From: Paraburkholderia fynbosensis
GTDB lineage: Bacteria; Pseudomonadota; Gammaproteobacteria; Burkholderiales; Burkholderiaceae
Assembly: GCF_902859935.1 (NCBI RefSeq)
Contig: NZ_CADIKI010000003.1
Location: forward strand, 62,001 to 126,000
Direction: 5' to 3'
Length of the DNA stretch: 64,000 nt
The translations under genes were made by a program, and so were the position numbers. Under the pieces are notes generated by a model that was not told the origin of the DNA, did no database searches, and saw nothing but the letters and a program-made list of their open reading frames with translations. Every line of letters starts with the position of its first letter. Position 1 is the stretch's first letter. Of the stretch, positions 1-8,652 are shown one piece after another.

Positions 1-114
1 GGGGATGGTGTCGGGCTCGGCCGGGTTCGGCGGCGGCGACGGCGGTTCGATCGGCTCGGGACGATGAGCGTGCTTCGAAGGGGGAAGCGCGGGAGCGGCG
101 GCGTAGTCCGGCAT
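1..114 (-). CDS. Pro-rich hypothetical protein, N-terminal part only
   Basis: The reading frame opens with ATG on the minus strand and runs off the left edge of the window. The visible 38 residues start MPDYAAAPALPPSKHAH and are rich in Pro, Glu and Ala. A GAGG ribosome-binding site lies about 8 bases upstream of the ATG. No domain can be recognised in this fragment. The composition suggests a small, soluble, disordered protein; this is inference only. Confidence 0.5.
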   Translation of the reverse strand, partial: MPDYAAAPALPPSKHAHRPEPIEPPSPPPNPAEPDTIP

Positions 115-225
115 GTCGGTTATCCTCGTTTGCGTTCCTTCGGATCGCAGCAAGGCCTGTGCCGCTAAGACGCGCTCCCGGCTGGCTGGGCGATGGGAGT
201 GCGGACGGGCGCCAAGCCGCGCCCG

Positions 226-1626
226 TCAGGCGTCCGCGCCGCCCAGTGCGCGCGATTCGTCGGCGGCATCGCCTTCCTCGCGCGCGTCGTTGCCGTACTC
301 GACCAGCCGGTTGTACAGCGTCTTAAGACTGATGCCGAGAATCTCCGCGGCGCGCGTCTTCACCCCGCCGCATTGTTCGAGCGTGGCGAGAATCAGCTGA
401 CGGTCCGCCTCGGCGAGCGACGTGCCGAACGGAATCGTAATGGCCGTGCCGGCAGCGGGCTTCGACAGCGTGATCTGCAACGGCACCGTCGCCGTGCTGT
501 CCGAATCCGTGCCCGACATGATGTGCGCGCGCTGCACATAGTTCTTCAGCTCGCGCACGTTGCCCGGCCACGGATACGACATCAGCATTTCCTTCACGGC
601 GGCGGGGAAGTGCTTCTTCGTGCTGTGGCGCTCGTTGAGTTCGTCGAGGAAAGCCTGCGCGAGCAGTTCGACGTCCTTGCCGCGGTCGCGCAGGGGCGGC
701 AGGCTGATCGGAAACACGTTCAACCGATGGTAGAGGTCGAGGCGCAGCTTGCCTTCCAGCACTGCCTGCTCGGGGTCACGGTTGGTGGCCGCGATCAGGC
801 GCACATCGGTTTCGATTTCCTTGGTCGTGCCGACCCGCATGAACATGCCGGTTTCCAGCACGCGCAGCAGTTTCACCTGCAGCTCGATCGGCATCTCGGT
901 GATCTCGTCGAGAAACAGCGTGCCGCCGTTCGCGCGCTCGAAATAGCCCTTGTGCTGCCGGTCCGCGCCGGTGAAGGAACCGCGCTCGTGACCGAACATT
1001 TCCGATTCGATCAGATTCGGCGAGATCGCCCCGCAGTTGACGGCGAGGAACGCGTGCTTGCGGCGCAAGCTCAGTTCATGCAGCGTCTGCGCGGCGACTT
1101 CCTTACCGGTGCCCGACTCGCCCACCAGCATCACGGAGGCCGCGGTCGGCGCGACGCGGCCGATCTGGTCGTAGACCTCCTGCATCGCCGGCGAGTTGCC
1201 CAGCATCAGCCCGAAGCGTCCCATGCGGCGCAGCTCGCCACGCAACGTGCCGATTTCCGCCTTCAGGTCGCCGGCGCGCGGCAAACGCGACAGGATCGCC
1301 TTCACGCGCTGCATGTTGATCGGCTTGACCAGGTAGTCGGTGGCGCCCATCTTCAGCGCGTTGACCGCCGACTCCACCGTGGCGTGGCCGGTAATCACGA
1401 TCACCTCCACGCCGGAGCGCGGATCCAGATCTTCGAACAGATCGACCCCGCTGCCATCGGGCAGCTTCAGGTCCGTAAAAACGACGTCCGGCATCTGCCG
1501 GATCAGTTGAATGCGCGCTTCGCGCAAATCGCCCGCGGTGGCGGTGGTCAGACCGTCTTCCCCAATGATGGCGGAAAGCGCCTCGCGGGTACCGGCATCG
1601 TCATCGACAATCAGTACATGTGGCAT
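226..1626 (-). CDS. Sigma-54-dependent response regulator (NtrC family)
   Basis: A 466-residue activator of sigma-54 RNA polymerase. Domains in order: receiver domain (about 1-115, starting MPHVLIVDDDAGTREAL, with a DLKLPDGSG phosphoacceptor loop), AAA+ domain (Walker A GESGTGKE; sigma-54 contact loop GSFTGA in place of the commoner GAFTGA), and a Fis-type helix-turn-helix at the C-terminus (RAAEILGISLKTLYNRL). The frame extends 44 codons upstream, but the receiver fold begins exactly at the chosen ATG. No cognate histidine kinase is adjacent, so its signal is unknown. The helix-turn-helix closely resembles that of the receiver-less activator at 2898, which suggests a shared origin or overlapping targets. 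Confidence 0.92.
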   Translation of the reverse strand: MPHVLIVDDDAGTREALSAIIGEDGLTTATAGDLREARIQLIRQMPDVVFTDLKLPDGSGVDLFEDLDPRSGVEVIVITGHATVESAVNALKMGATDYLVKPINMQRVKAILSRLPRAGDLKAEIGTLRGELRRMGRFGLMLGNSPAMQEVYDQIGRVAPTAASVMLVGESGTGKEVAAQTLHELSLRRKHAFLAVNCGAISPNLIESEMFGHERGSFTGADRQHKGYFERANGGTLFLDEITEMPIELQVKLLRVLETGMFMRVGTTKEIETDVRLIAATNRDPEQAVLEGKLRLDLYHRLNVFPISLPPLRDRGKDVELLAQAFLDELNERHSTKKHFPAAVKEMLMSYPWPGNVRELKNYVQRAHIMSGTDSDSTATVPLQITLSKPAAGTAITIPFGTSLAEADRQLILATLEQCGGVKTRAAEILGISLKTLYNRLVEYGNDAREEGDAADESRALGGADA

Positions 1627-1838
1627 CGCGTCTCGAAAAGCTGCAAGCGTGGGTAGGGAAGCATGCCAATGTGCATGCTGAAAAGCGGGCCGGCGGTGGC
1701 GCGCTCTACCGCACCGCGCCTCGGATATGACGAACGCATTGACTTTTTGCGCGCGCACTCGCCGGTGACTTCATACAATACTGCAACAATAACCAGGGAA
1801 TTCCCGACTATCGCCGCAGCATTGTTGTGTATTTACCC

Positions 1839-1844
1839 ATTATA
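1839..1844 (-). promoter_or_regulatory. Possible -10 box in an AT-rich gap
   Basis: The gap 1627-1928 contains an AT-rich patch around 1780-1880. On the minus strand it holds a perfect TATAAT, which could serve the response regulator downstream with a leader of about 210 bases. No good -35 hexamer was found at 16-18 bases spacing, so the assignment is weak. Nothing else was recognised in the gap. Confidence 0.3.
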
Positions 1845-1928
1845 CGGCTTTATCCAAACAAATTAACCTTTTGGCTTGGGGCGACGTGCGTCAATGTGAA
1901 ATGGCCGCGATACGGGGCAGCCACCGCT

Positions 1929-2192
1929 TTAACTGCGCGGAAACGGCCACGCCCGGCCATCGCCATTCGTATGCGCCGGGCCGTTCGCTGCGTGCGCGTC
2001 CGGGCTCGCACTTGCCGTTGCCAGGCCCGCTGCGGGGGACGCGGGCGTGGCGACAGCGCCGCCCTCGCCTTCCCAGCGGCTCAATTCCCGCGCAGACGGC
2101 AACTTGGCCGCGCGCTTGCTCTGCACGTAACGGACTGCCAGAAAGCCGCCCAGCGCCATCAATGCACCGAAGATGCCAATTGGTCGTGCCAT
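1929..2192 (-). CDS. Small single-pass membrane protein
   Basis: An 87-residue protein with one N-terminal membrane helix (about residues 4-22, MARPIGIFGALMALGGFLAV), followed by basic residues and a low-complexity Ala/Gly/Pro/Ser tail. GAGGAG lies 6 bases before the ATG. It starts 52 bases after the DUF883 gene on the same strand, so the two are probably co-transcribed. By position it may be the counterpart of the small membrane proteins that accompany YqjD in enterobacteria, but no family could be assigned from sequence. Confidence 0.7.
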   Translation of the reverse strand: MARPIGIFGALMALGGFLAVRYVQSKRAAKLPSARELSRWEGEGGAVATPASPAAGLATASASPDAHAANGPAHTNGDGRAWPFPRS

Positions 2193-2244
2193 CGTGAACT
2201 CCTCGTGATCGTGAAGCGGATAAGGTCCGCACCGCGCTCGCCAC

Positions 2245-2562
2245 TCAGCGCGCGGTCAGGACGCCCAGCAGAAAGCCTACACCCGCCGCGATACCGATCG
2301 CACGCCATGGGTTGTGCCGCACGTAGCGCTCCGTGCTGACGGTGGCTACCCGGTAACGCCGCTGCGCGTTGTGCTGCGCATCGCCCAGCGCGGATTGCAA
2401 CGTCTCCACGTGCGTGCCTAGCCTGTCGCGCAGCGCGTCCACGCCCTCGCCCGGGACGTTGGCGGCGAGCCGCAGCATTTCCTCCGAGTCCTTCAGCAGC
2501 ACCCGCAGATCCTCGACAATCTTCTGGCCGCCGAGTGCAAGTTGTTGCGTGGTGTCAGTCAT
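2245..2562 (-). CDS. DUF883 / ElaB-YqjD-type membrane protein
   Basis: A 105-residue protein: a hydrophilic helical N-terminal region with heptad-like spacing, an RYVRHNPWRAIGIAAG segment, and a C-terminal glycine-rich membrane helix (GIAAGVGFLLGVLTAR). This layout is that of the ElaB/YqjD/DUF883 family. In E. coli these are inner-membrane tail-anchored proteins that bind ribosomes in stationary phase. Two consecutive ATGs are available; GAGGAG is 6 bases before the second and only 3 before the first, so the second was chosen. It leads a two-gene unit with the small membrane protein. The 335-base gap 2563-2897 holds no recognisable gene. Confidence 0.85.
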   Translation of the reverse strand: MTDTTQQLALGGQKIVEDLRVLLKDSEEMLRLAANVPGEGVDALRDRLGTHVETLQSALGDAQHNAQRRYRVATVSTERYVRHNPWRAIGIAAGVGFLLGVLTAR

Positions 2563-2897
2563 CATTCACTCCTCGTCTAGATTCCGCGTTCGTGTGCGCA
2601 CCGGGGCGTCACGGGGCTTCGCACCCTGCGTCGATGTTCGCCGCGGAAAAACACACGCGTGTCGGGCCGTTGGCGCAAACGCTGTGCCCGGTAAAACCGG
2701 CCTTCCAGGACCCCGCTCGTTGCGTCATGCACATTCGACCGATCGCGCGCGAATGTCCGTCTCACTGCGTTAGTTAGATTGCCGGAAACCGTGTCGAAGT
2801 GGTTAAATCGACTTCTGCGAGATATCGGCTGGACCGCGCTGTCTCGCGTCCAAGGCCTGCGCGCCGTAACAACACACTCATTTGCACAGGACCGTCT

Positions 2898-3956
2898 ATG
2901 GCGTCAATCGATCTGGACTCGCCCACCGTCTCCGCCGGCGGCAATGCTTCGCCACAGGCGAAGCAGCGCGTCGCGGACGGCGTCGCGGGACTGAAATCGT
3001 ACGGGCTGCTGTACGGCTCGTCGCCGATCATGCTGGATCTGTACGAGCAGATCGAGCGCGTCGCCAGCACCGACGCGACCGCGCTGATCATCGGTGAATC
3101 CGGCACCGGCAAGGAACTGATCGCCCGCACGATTCACGATCAAAGCAGCCGCAAGGACGCCGCGTTCGTCGCCGTGAACTGCGGCGCGATTCCCGATGAA
3201 CTCATCGAAGCCGAGCTGTTCGGCCACGAAAAAGGCAGCTTTACCGGCGCGGTCCAAGGCCGCGTCGGCTACTTCGAACACGCTAACGGCGGCACGCTGT
3301 TCCTCGACGAAATTACCGAAATGGCGCCGGTGCGCCAGGTCAAACTGCTGCGCGCGCTCGAAACGGGCACCTTCTACCGGGTCGGCGGCACCGACCTGAT
3401 CAGCGGCAACGTGCGCGTGATCGCCGCCACCAATCGCGACCCCGCGGTGGCCGTGAAGGAAAACGGCTTGCGCGAAGACCTGATGTACCGGCTCGCGGTG
3501 TTCCCTTTGCGCGCGCCGCCACTGCGCGAGCGCGACGGCGACCGTGAACTGCTCGCGCAACACTTCCTCGTGCAATTGAATCAGCAGGAAGGCACGAGCA
3601 AGAGCTTCAGCAAACGGTCGATCGAAACGCTGCGCACCTGGTCGTGGCCGGGCAACGTGCGCGAGTTGAAGAATGCGGTGTATCGCGCGTTCATTCTCGC
3701 GGAGAAGACCGTCGAGCTGCCGCATCCGCATCTCGCGTCGCGGGTTAAAAAAGCCGTCACGCAGGGTGACGCGATGAGCGTGTGGATCGGCACGCCGCTC
3801 GCCGATGCGCAAAAGCAGATCATCCTCGGTACGCTCAAGTATTGCGGCGGCGACAAGCGGCGCGCGGCCAAAGCGCTCGGCGTGAGTTTGAAGACGCTGT
3901 ACAACCGCCTGAGCGCATACGGCGACGAAGGCGCGGAAGAAGAAGCCGAACAGTAA
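2898..3956 (+). CDS. Sigma-54 activator without receiver domain
   Basis: A 352-residue AAA+ enhancer-binding protein. About 40 unremarkable N-terminal residues lead straight into the AAA+ domain (Walker A GESGTGKE, contact loop GSFTGA, Walker B region GGTLFLDEIT), then a C-terminal Fis-type helix-turn-helix (RRAAKALGVSLKTLYNRL). The frame is open upstream to 2799, but AGGA about 7 bases before the ATG of MASIDLDSP supports this start. With no receiver, GAF or PAS module it may be constitutively active or controlled by a partner protein, as PspF is by PspA; that is inference. No psp genes are nearby. Confidence 0.88.
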   Translation: MASIDLDSPTVSAGGNASPQAKQRVADGVAGLKSYGLLYGSSPIMLDLYEQIERVASTDATALIIGESGTGKELIARTIHDQSSRKDAAFVAVNCGAIPDELIEAELFGHEKGSFTGAVQGRVGYFEHANGGTLFLDEITEMAPVRQVKLLRALETGTFYRVGGTDLISGNVRVIAATNRDPAVAVKENGLREDLMYRLAVFPLRAPPLRERDGDRELLAQHFLVQLNQQEGTSKSFSKRSIETLRTWSWPGNVRELKNAVYRAFILAEKTVELPHPHLASRVKKAVTQGDAMSVWIGTPLADAQKQIILGTLKYCGGDKRRAAKALGVSLKTLYNRLSAYGDEGAEEEAEQ

Positions 3957-4004
3957 GCGTTTCGCAAGACGAGCCCCTGCGCTGAACCACTGCCTTGCCT
4001 GGCC

Positions 4005-4036
4005 CGGTACTCACGCGATCCCTCGCGTGAGTACCG
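4005..4036. terminator. Long perfect hairpin after the sigma-54 activator
   Basis: CGGTACTCACGCG pairs perfectly with CGCGTGAGTACCG around a 6-base loop, 49 bases after the activator stop codon. No T-run follows on the plus strand, so it may stabilise the 3' end or act as a weak terminator. The rest of the gap 3957-4305 contains a short palindrome (AAACCGGTTT, near 4142) and several TTGCA-like words but no gene. Confidence 0.5.
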
Positions 4037-4305
4037 CTCCACTATCCCGATAATGTGGATGCAGCGGGCGAAACAGCCGGCTCCGCATCGCTTCGTGCAT
4101 TGCTTCGCATTACCAGGCAAATTCCTGGTTTCGCTCACCAGAAACCGGTTTGGTCTGCATCATGTTTTGCAATTTCTTGCACTTTGCCACTGCCAATTAC
4201 AAAACGCATCCTGCAAAATGCGGCAGCGTATTGGAACGACGTGCCGCACGTTCGCGCTCGCTTCTCGCGTGAATGAAAGGCACTTGCACGAGCAGAGACA
4301 GGGAA

Positions 4306-4884
4306 ATGCAAAAAAACACGGTGTGGGCCGGCAGGGCAAAAACAACGGCCAGATGCGCACGTCAGCGTGCAACGGCGCTCGTCGCATTCGCGCTCGTTGC
4401 GTCGTCGGCGTTGAGCGGCTGCAGCTCGCTTTACTCCGAAGGTGCCGTGGCAGGCGCCGGTATCGCGGGCGCGGCGGTCGCGACGAAAGTCACGAGCAAC
4501 GCGGCAGTCGCCACCGGCATCGGCCTCGGCGCAGTGGCGGCGGCCCGCGCCGGCGTGCAGTATTCGGAGCGCGTGGTCCATCGGAATACGCAGGACAGCA
4601 TCGCCAGAGCGGCCGGACCGCTCGAGGTCGGCGCGGTCGCGCCATGGGGCGTGACCCACTCCTTCCCGATCGAAGACGATCAGCACGGGCGCGTCACCGT
4701 CAGCCGCGCAATCAGCACGGGCGCGCTCGACTGCAAGGAAATCGTCTTCTCCGTCGACGAGACCGCCACCAAAAACGTCCCCGCGAGCAGCGCGTTCTTT
4801 GTCGCGTCGGTCTGCCGTGACGGCGAGAACTGGAAGTGGGCGTCGGCCGAACCCGCCACCGAACGCTGGGGCGCGCTGCAATGA
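4306..4884 (+). CDS. Lipoprotein, first of a tandem paralogous pair
   Basis: A 192-residue predicted outer-envelope lipoprotein. The basic N-region and hydrophobic core end in a lipobox (ALSGC), followed by a Gly/Ala-rich segment (GAGIAGAAVATKV) that could be a membrane hairpin. A conserved C-terminal half ends NWKWASAEPATERWGALQ. The next gene has the same architecture and ending (GWKWASAEPAVERWGNLQ), so the two are duplicates. The start at MQKNTV has an AGGGAA close upstream; an in-frame ATG at 4273 is the alternative. Function unknown. Confidence 0.8.
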   Translation: MQKNTVWAGRAKTTARCARQRATALVAFALVASSALSGCSSLYSEGAVAGAGIAGAAVATKVTSNAAVATGIGLGAVAAARAGVQYSERVVHRNTQDSIARAAGPLEVGAVAPWGVTHSFPIEDDQHGRVTVSRAISTGALDCKEIVFSVDETATKNVPASSAFFVASVCRDGENWKWASAEPATERWGALQ

Positions 4885-5450
4885 AGACGCTCTCGCTTCG
4901 CGTCTCGCGCGCGGCGGCTCGCGCACGTGTCGCGCGATTGTCCGGCAACCGTCTGCGGCTGATCGCGGCCGGCGCGCTCTGCGTCGGCGCAAGCCTGCTG
5001 ACGAGCGGCTGTTCGTCCGTCGGCGCCGCGAGCGGCGCGGCGGCGGGCGTTGCATCGGGTCTCGTGACCTCGAACCCGGCCGTCGCGATCGGCGTCGGTA
5101 TCGCCGTGCAGGCCGCGACAGACGAAGTCGTCGGTCGCTACATGCGCAGCATGCACAAGGACCAACAGGACCTGATCGCCGCGTTGGCAGGCGCGATGCC
5201 GGTGGGCGAGACGCGGCCCTGGTCGGTCAAGCACACGCTGCCCATCGAGAACGGGCACGGCGAGGTGCGCGTGACGCGCGCGTTCGGTTCGGCGCTCGCG
5301 CTGTGCAAGGAGTTCGTGTTCTCGGTGAAGGACGGCGACGGGCCGAACGCGCCGCAAGCCTGGTTCACGGCGAGCGCTTGCCAGCAGGACAAGGGCTGGA
5401 AGTGGGCTTCGGCCGAACCGGCGGTCGAACGCTGGGGCAATCTGCAATAA
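4881..5450 (+). CDS. Lipoprotein, second of a tandem paralogous pair
   Basis: A 189-residue lipoprotein with lipobox LTSGC, a Gly/Ala-rich segment (ASGAAAGVASGLVTS), and a C-terminal domain homologous to the upstream gene, including a PWSVKHTLPIENGHGEV stretch matching PWGVTHSFPIEDDQHGRV. Its ATG overlaps the TGA of the first gene (ATGA), which implies translational coupling and roughly stoichiometric production. The pair may form a hetero-oligomer in the envelope; this is inference from the overlap and paralogy. A hairpin terminator follows directly. Confidence 0.8.
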   Translation: MKTLSLRVSRAAARARVARLSGNRLRLIAAGALCVGASLLTSGCSSVGAASGAAAGVASGLVTSNPAVAIGVGIAVQAATDEVVGRYMRSMHKDQQDLIAALAGAMPVGETRPWSVKHTLPIENGHGEVRVTRAFGSALALCKEFVFSVKDGDGPNAPQAWFTASACQQDKGWKWASAEPAVERWGNLQ

Positions 5451-5451
5451 A

Positions 5452-5479
5452 AAAGCGGCGGGGTCTCCCCTGCCGCTTT
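5452..5479. terminator. Bidirectional rho-independent terminator
   Basis: AAAGCGGCGGGG pairs with CCCC(T)GCCGCTTT around TCT, with one bulged T. An A-run precedes the stem on the plus strand and gives a U-run for minus-strand transcripts. It sits between the lipoprotein pair and the convergent ABC transporter genes, so it can serve both. Confidence 0.75.
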
Positions 5480-5534
5480 CGCACGAACCGCCTTCCTTGT
5501 CTTGTCTGTCTGAATCAATCAGACCCGCTACGCC

Positions 5535-6881
5535 TCAAGACTCCACGTCTTCCAGACTGAAGATTTCGGTCTGGTCGTTGTACGAGAAGATCTCGCCATA
5601 ACGGCCCCAGTTGATCACCGCGTCGAGCGTTTCTTCTGCCGCGCTGTCCGACAGAAAATCTTCCAGCTCCTGCTCGAAGCGCACGCGCGGCGCGCGATGC
5701 CCCGGCCGCTCGTTCAACACCTTCTTAATCCGCGCGGCGAGCGGCACGTGCCGCAGCAGATGCTCGGCGAACATCATCTTGCGTTCCTGCGTACCGAATT
5801 CGGAGAACACGCGCGCGGGCGGCGTCAGGAAAATATCGCCTTCGCGCACGTCGGCAAAACCCAGATGCTGCAGCACTTCGGCCACCGGGAACAGGTCGTC
5901 CACCTCCAGATGCAGCGAGCGCGCGATTTCCGGCATGTCCGCGCGGCCGTGATACGGCGCGGCGGCCAGCGTCTCGATCAGACCGGCCATCAGGTTAGTC
6001 GACACATGCGGCAGCCAGCTATGCAGCTCCAGCCCCTTCTTGGTCTTTTCGTCGGTCTGACGCGCGGTCATCTTCGCGTAGATGTCGTCGACCAGACGCC
6101 GGAACGCCGGGTCCAGCCGGTTGCGCGGATGCTTGAACGGCACCTTGATCTCGGCGATCACGCGGCCCGGATTCGACGACAGCACCAGAATCCGGTCGCA
6201 CATGAACACCGCTTCCTCGATGTTGTGCGTGACGATCAGCACCGCCTTGATCGGCATGCGGCCTTGCGTCCACAGATCGAGCAGATCGGTGCGCAGGGTT
6301 TCGGCGGTCAGCACGTCGAGCGCGGAGAACGGCTCGTCCATCAGCAGCAGCGTGGGGTCGACCACCAGCGCGCGTGCAAAGCCGACGCGCTGCCGCATGC
6401 CGCCCGACAACTCGCGCGGATACGCGTTTTCGAAACCGTCCAGACCGATCAGGTCGATCGCGGCCAACGCGCGCGTGCGCCGCTCGGCGGCGCCGACGCC
6501 TTGCGCTTCGAGACCGGCTTCCACGTTCTGCAGCACGGTCAGCCAGGGGAACAGCGCGAAGGTCTGGAACACCATCGCGACGCCCTTCGCCGGGCCGTCG
6601 AGTGGCTTGCCCATATACGTGACTTCGCCGTCGGTCGGCTCGATCAGACCGGCGATGATGCGCAGCAGCGTCGACTTGCCCGAGCCCGAACGGCCCAGCA
6701 ATCCGACGATCTCGCCTTCGCGCAACGACAGGTTCGCGGCGTCGAGCACGAGCAGCTCGCCCTGCGTCTTGTTGAAACCACGGCACACGTCCTTGACACG
6801 CAGGATCTCTTCGCCGAGGCGCGGCGGCTTCGGCGGCGTCTGGGTCGGCGCGGCGGTCATAGCAGCTTTGGGATTTTGCAT
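5535..6881 (-). CDS. ABC transporter ATPase with AAA-associated C-terminal domain
   Basis: A 448-residue ATPase of the nitrate/sulfonate/taurine class. Residues about 20-260 are the ABC domain: Walker A GRSGSGKST, signature LSGGMRQR, Walker B LLLMDEPFSALD and switch His in VTHNIEEAV. The extra ~180-residue C-terminal part (from about LHSWLPHVSTNLMAGLIETL) is the winged-helix-like AAA-associated domain found on a subset of these ATPases. The gene starts 19 bases after the permease stop, so the two form an operon. No periplasmic binding protein is encoded nearby, so the substrate cannot be assigned. Confidence 0.9.
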   Translation of the reverse strand: MQNPKAAMTAAPTQTPPKPPRLGEEILRVKDVCRGFNKTQGELLVLDAANLSLREGEIVGLLGRSGSGKSTLLRIIAGLIEPTDGEVTYMGKPLDGPAKGVAMVFQTFALFPWLTVLQNVEAGLEAQGVGAAERRTRALAAIDLIGLDGFENAYPRELSGGMRQRVGFARALVVDPTLLLMDEPFSALDVLTAETLRTDLLDLWTQGRMPIKAVLIVTHNIEEAVFMCDRILVLSSNPGRVIAEIKVPFKHPRNRLDPAFRRLVDDIYAKMTARQTDEKTKKGLELHSWLPHVSTNLMAGLIETLAAAPYHGRADMPEIARSLHLEVDDLFPVAEVLQHLGFADVREGDIFLTPPARVFSEFGTQERKMMFAEHLLRHVPLAARIKKVLNERPGHRAPRVRFEQELEDFLSDSAAEETLDAVINWGRYGEIFSYNDQTEIFSLEDVES

Positions 6882-6900
6882 CGCGTTATGCCTTCATATC

Positions 6901-8652
6901 TCAATCGAGCCGGAGCTTGGCTTCGGCGTAGGCGTACATCGGACGCCACAGCAGGCGGTTGAACAGGGTCACGAACAAGGACATCACGGCGATGCCCACG
7001 ATGATCTTCGGATAGTCGCCCGCCGCGGTGGTCTGCGCGATGTACGCGCCCAGCCCGTGAGCGGCCACCTTCGTATCGCCCCACTGGACGAATTCGGCCA
7101 CGATGCTCGCGTTCCATGCGCCGCCCGACGCGGTGATCGCCCCGGTCACGTAATAAGGGAAGATGCCCGGCAGCATCGCCTGACGCCACCACTGCCAGCC
7201 GCGGATGTGGAAATTCTTGGCCGCCTCGCGGTAGTCGTTCGGATAGGAACTCGCGCCGGCGATCACGTTGAAAAGGATATACCACTGCGTGCCGAGCACG
7301 ATCAACGGCGACAGCCAGATGTCCGGGTTCAGATGGAAACGCACGATCATGATCACGAACACCGGAAACAGCAGGTTCGCCGGGAACGCGGCGAGGAACT
7401 GCGCGAGGGGCTGGATCTTTTCCGCCAGCGCCGGGCGCAGGCCGATCAGCACGCCGACCGGCACCCAGATCACCGAGGCGATCGCGATCAGCACCACCAC
7501 CCGCAGCAGCGTGATGAGCCCGAGCACGAGCACGTGGCCGACCTCTTCGAGCGTCACGCCGGTGCGCACATAGAGGAACACGCGGTACACCACGTAGACG
7601 GTAGCGATCAGCACGAACGCCGCCCACAGGATGTCGCCGAGCTTCGAACTCTTCTCGCGCTGCGGAATCTGGAAGCGCGGCGCGCTGAACGCCGGCAACT
7701 GGAAGCGCACCCGCGCGGCCTTCGCGAACATCCAGCCGATCGGCACCAGCAGGCGGTGAATCAGGCGCGTGCGGCGAATCAGGTCGAGCAGCCAGGACTC
7801 CGGCGCGTCGCCCGAACTGGTGGTTTCCATGCGGAACTTGTCGGCCCACGCGACGAGCGGACGGAACAGGAACTGGTCATACGCGAGGATCACGACCGTC
7901 ATCGCGAGGATCACCCAGCCGATCGCATGCAGGTTCTTCTCCGAGATCGCCTGCGCCAGAAACGCGCCGATGCCCGGCAGCGTGATCGTGTTGTTGCCGA
8001 CCGTGATCGCTTCGGAGGCGACCACGAAAAACCAGCCGCCCGACATCGACATCATCATGTTCCAGATGAGGCCCGGCATCGAGAAAGGCACTTCGAGTTT
8101 CCAGAAGCGCTGCCACGAGGTCAGATGAAAACCGCGCGACACTTCGTCCAGATCGCGCGGCACCGTGCGCAGCGACTGATAGAAGCTGAACGTCATGTTC
8201 CACGCCTGGCTCGTGAAGATCGCGAAGATCGCCGCGAGTTCGGCGCCGAGCACGCGGCCCGGAAACAGCGCGAGAAAGAACGTGACCGTAAACGAAATGT
8301 AGCCGAGCACCGGCACCGACTGCAGGATGTCCAGAATCGGCACCAGCACGAGGCCGGCGCGGCGGCTCTTGGCCGCGAGCGTGCCGTAGACCAGCGTGAA
8401 GATGAGCGAGGCGACCATCGCCGCGAGCATGCGCAGCGTGGTGCGCATCGCGTACTCGGGCAGGTTCGCCGGATCGAGCGAGATCGCCTGGGTCTTGAGC
8501 GTCGACATCGGCGCAAGGGTTTCGTGAAAGCCGATCGCCGCCATCGCGATCATGCAGATGATCAACGGAAAGGCGACGAAGTCCCAGCGATTGGGCAGCA
8601 CCCGCCATGCCGACGCATTGGCGGTGCGCTTCAGGTTAAAACTGAAATCCAT
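6901..8652 (-). CDS. Double-length ABC permease (two fused BPD_transp_1 units)
   Basis: A 583-residue inner-membrane permease with two complete transmembrane halves in tandem. The first half has helices near residues 25-45 and 85-130 and an EAA-like loop (LDEVSRGFHLTSWQRFWKLEVP). The second has an EAA-like loop (DYREAAKNFHIRGWQWWRQAMLP). Usual family members are about 250-280 residues and dimerise, so this is a pseudo-dimer in one chain. A G-run a few bases before the ATG serves as ribosome-binding site. It is first in an operon with the ATPase; anion transport is a family-level guess. Confidence 0.9.
   Translation of the reverse strand: MDFSFNLKRTANASAWRVLPNRWDFVAFPLIICMIAMAAIGFHETLAPMSTLKTQAISLDPANLPEYAMRTTLRMLAAMVASLIFTLVYGTLAAKSRRAGLVLVPILDILQSVPVLGYISFTVTFFLALFPGRVLGAELAAIFAIFTSQAWNMTFSFYQSLRTVPRDLDEVSRGFHLTSWQRFWKLEVPFSMPGLIWNMMMSMSGGWFFVVASEAITVGNNTITLPGIGAFLAQAISEKNLHAIGWVILAMTVVILAYDQFLFRPLVAWADKFRMETTSSGDAPESWLLDLIRRTRLIHRLLVPIGWMFAKAARVRFQLPAFSAPRFQIPQREKSSKLGDILWAAFVLIATVYVVYRVFLYVRTGVTLEEVGHVLVLGLITLLRVVVLIAIASVIWVPVGVLIGLRPALAEKIQPLAQFLAAFPANLLFPVFVIMIVRFHLNPDIWLSPLIVLGTQWYILFNVIAGASSYPNDYREAAKNFHIRGWQWWRQAMLPGIFPYYVTGAITASGGAWNASIVAEFVQWGDTKVAAHGLGAYIAQTTAAGDYPKIIVGIAVMSLFVTLFNRLLWRPMYAYAEAKLRLD

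Noticed and set aside
226..1656. Long open frames antisense to the sigma-54 response regulator
   Set aside because: The minus-strand protein has clear receiver, AAA+ and Fis motifs; the other strand has none.
4050..4305. Sigma-54 promoter (GG-N10-GC) in front of the lipoprotein pair or the nearby activator
   Set aside because: Several TTGCA-like words occur but none has GG and GC with the exact 10-base spacing.
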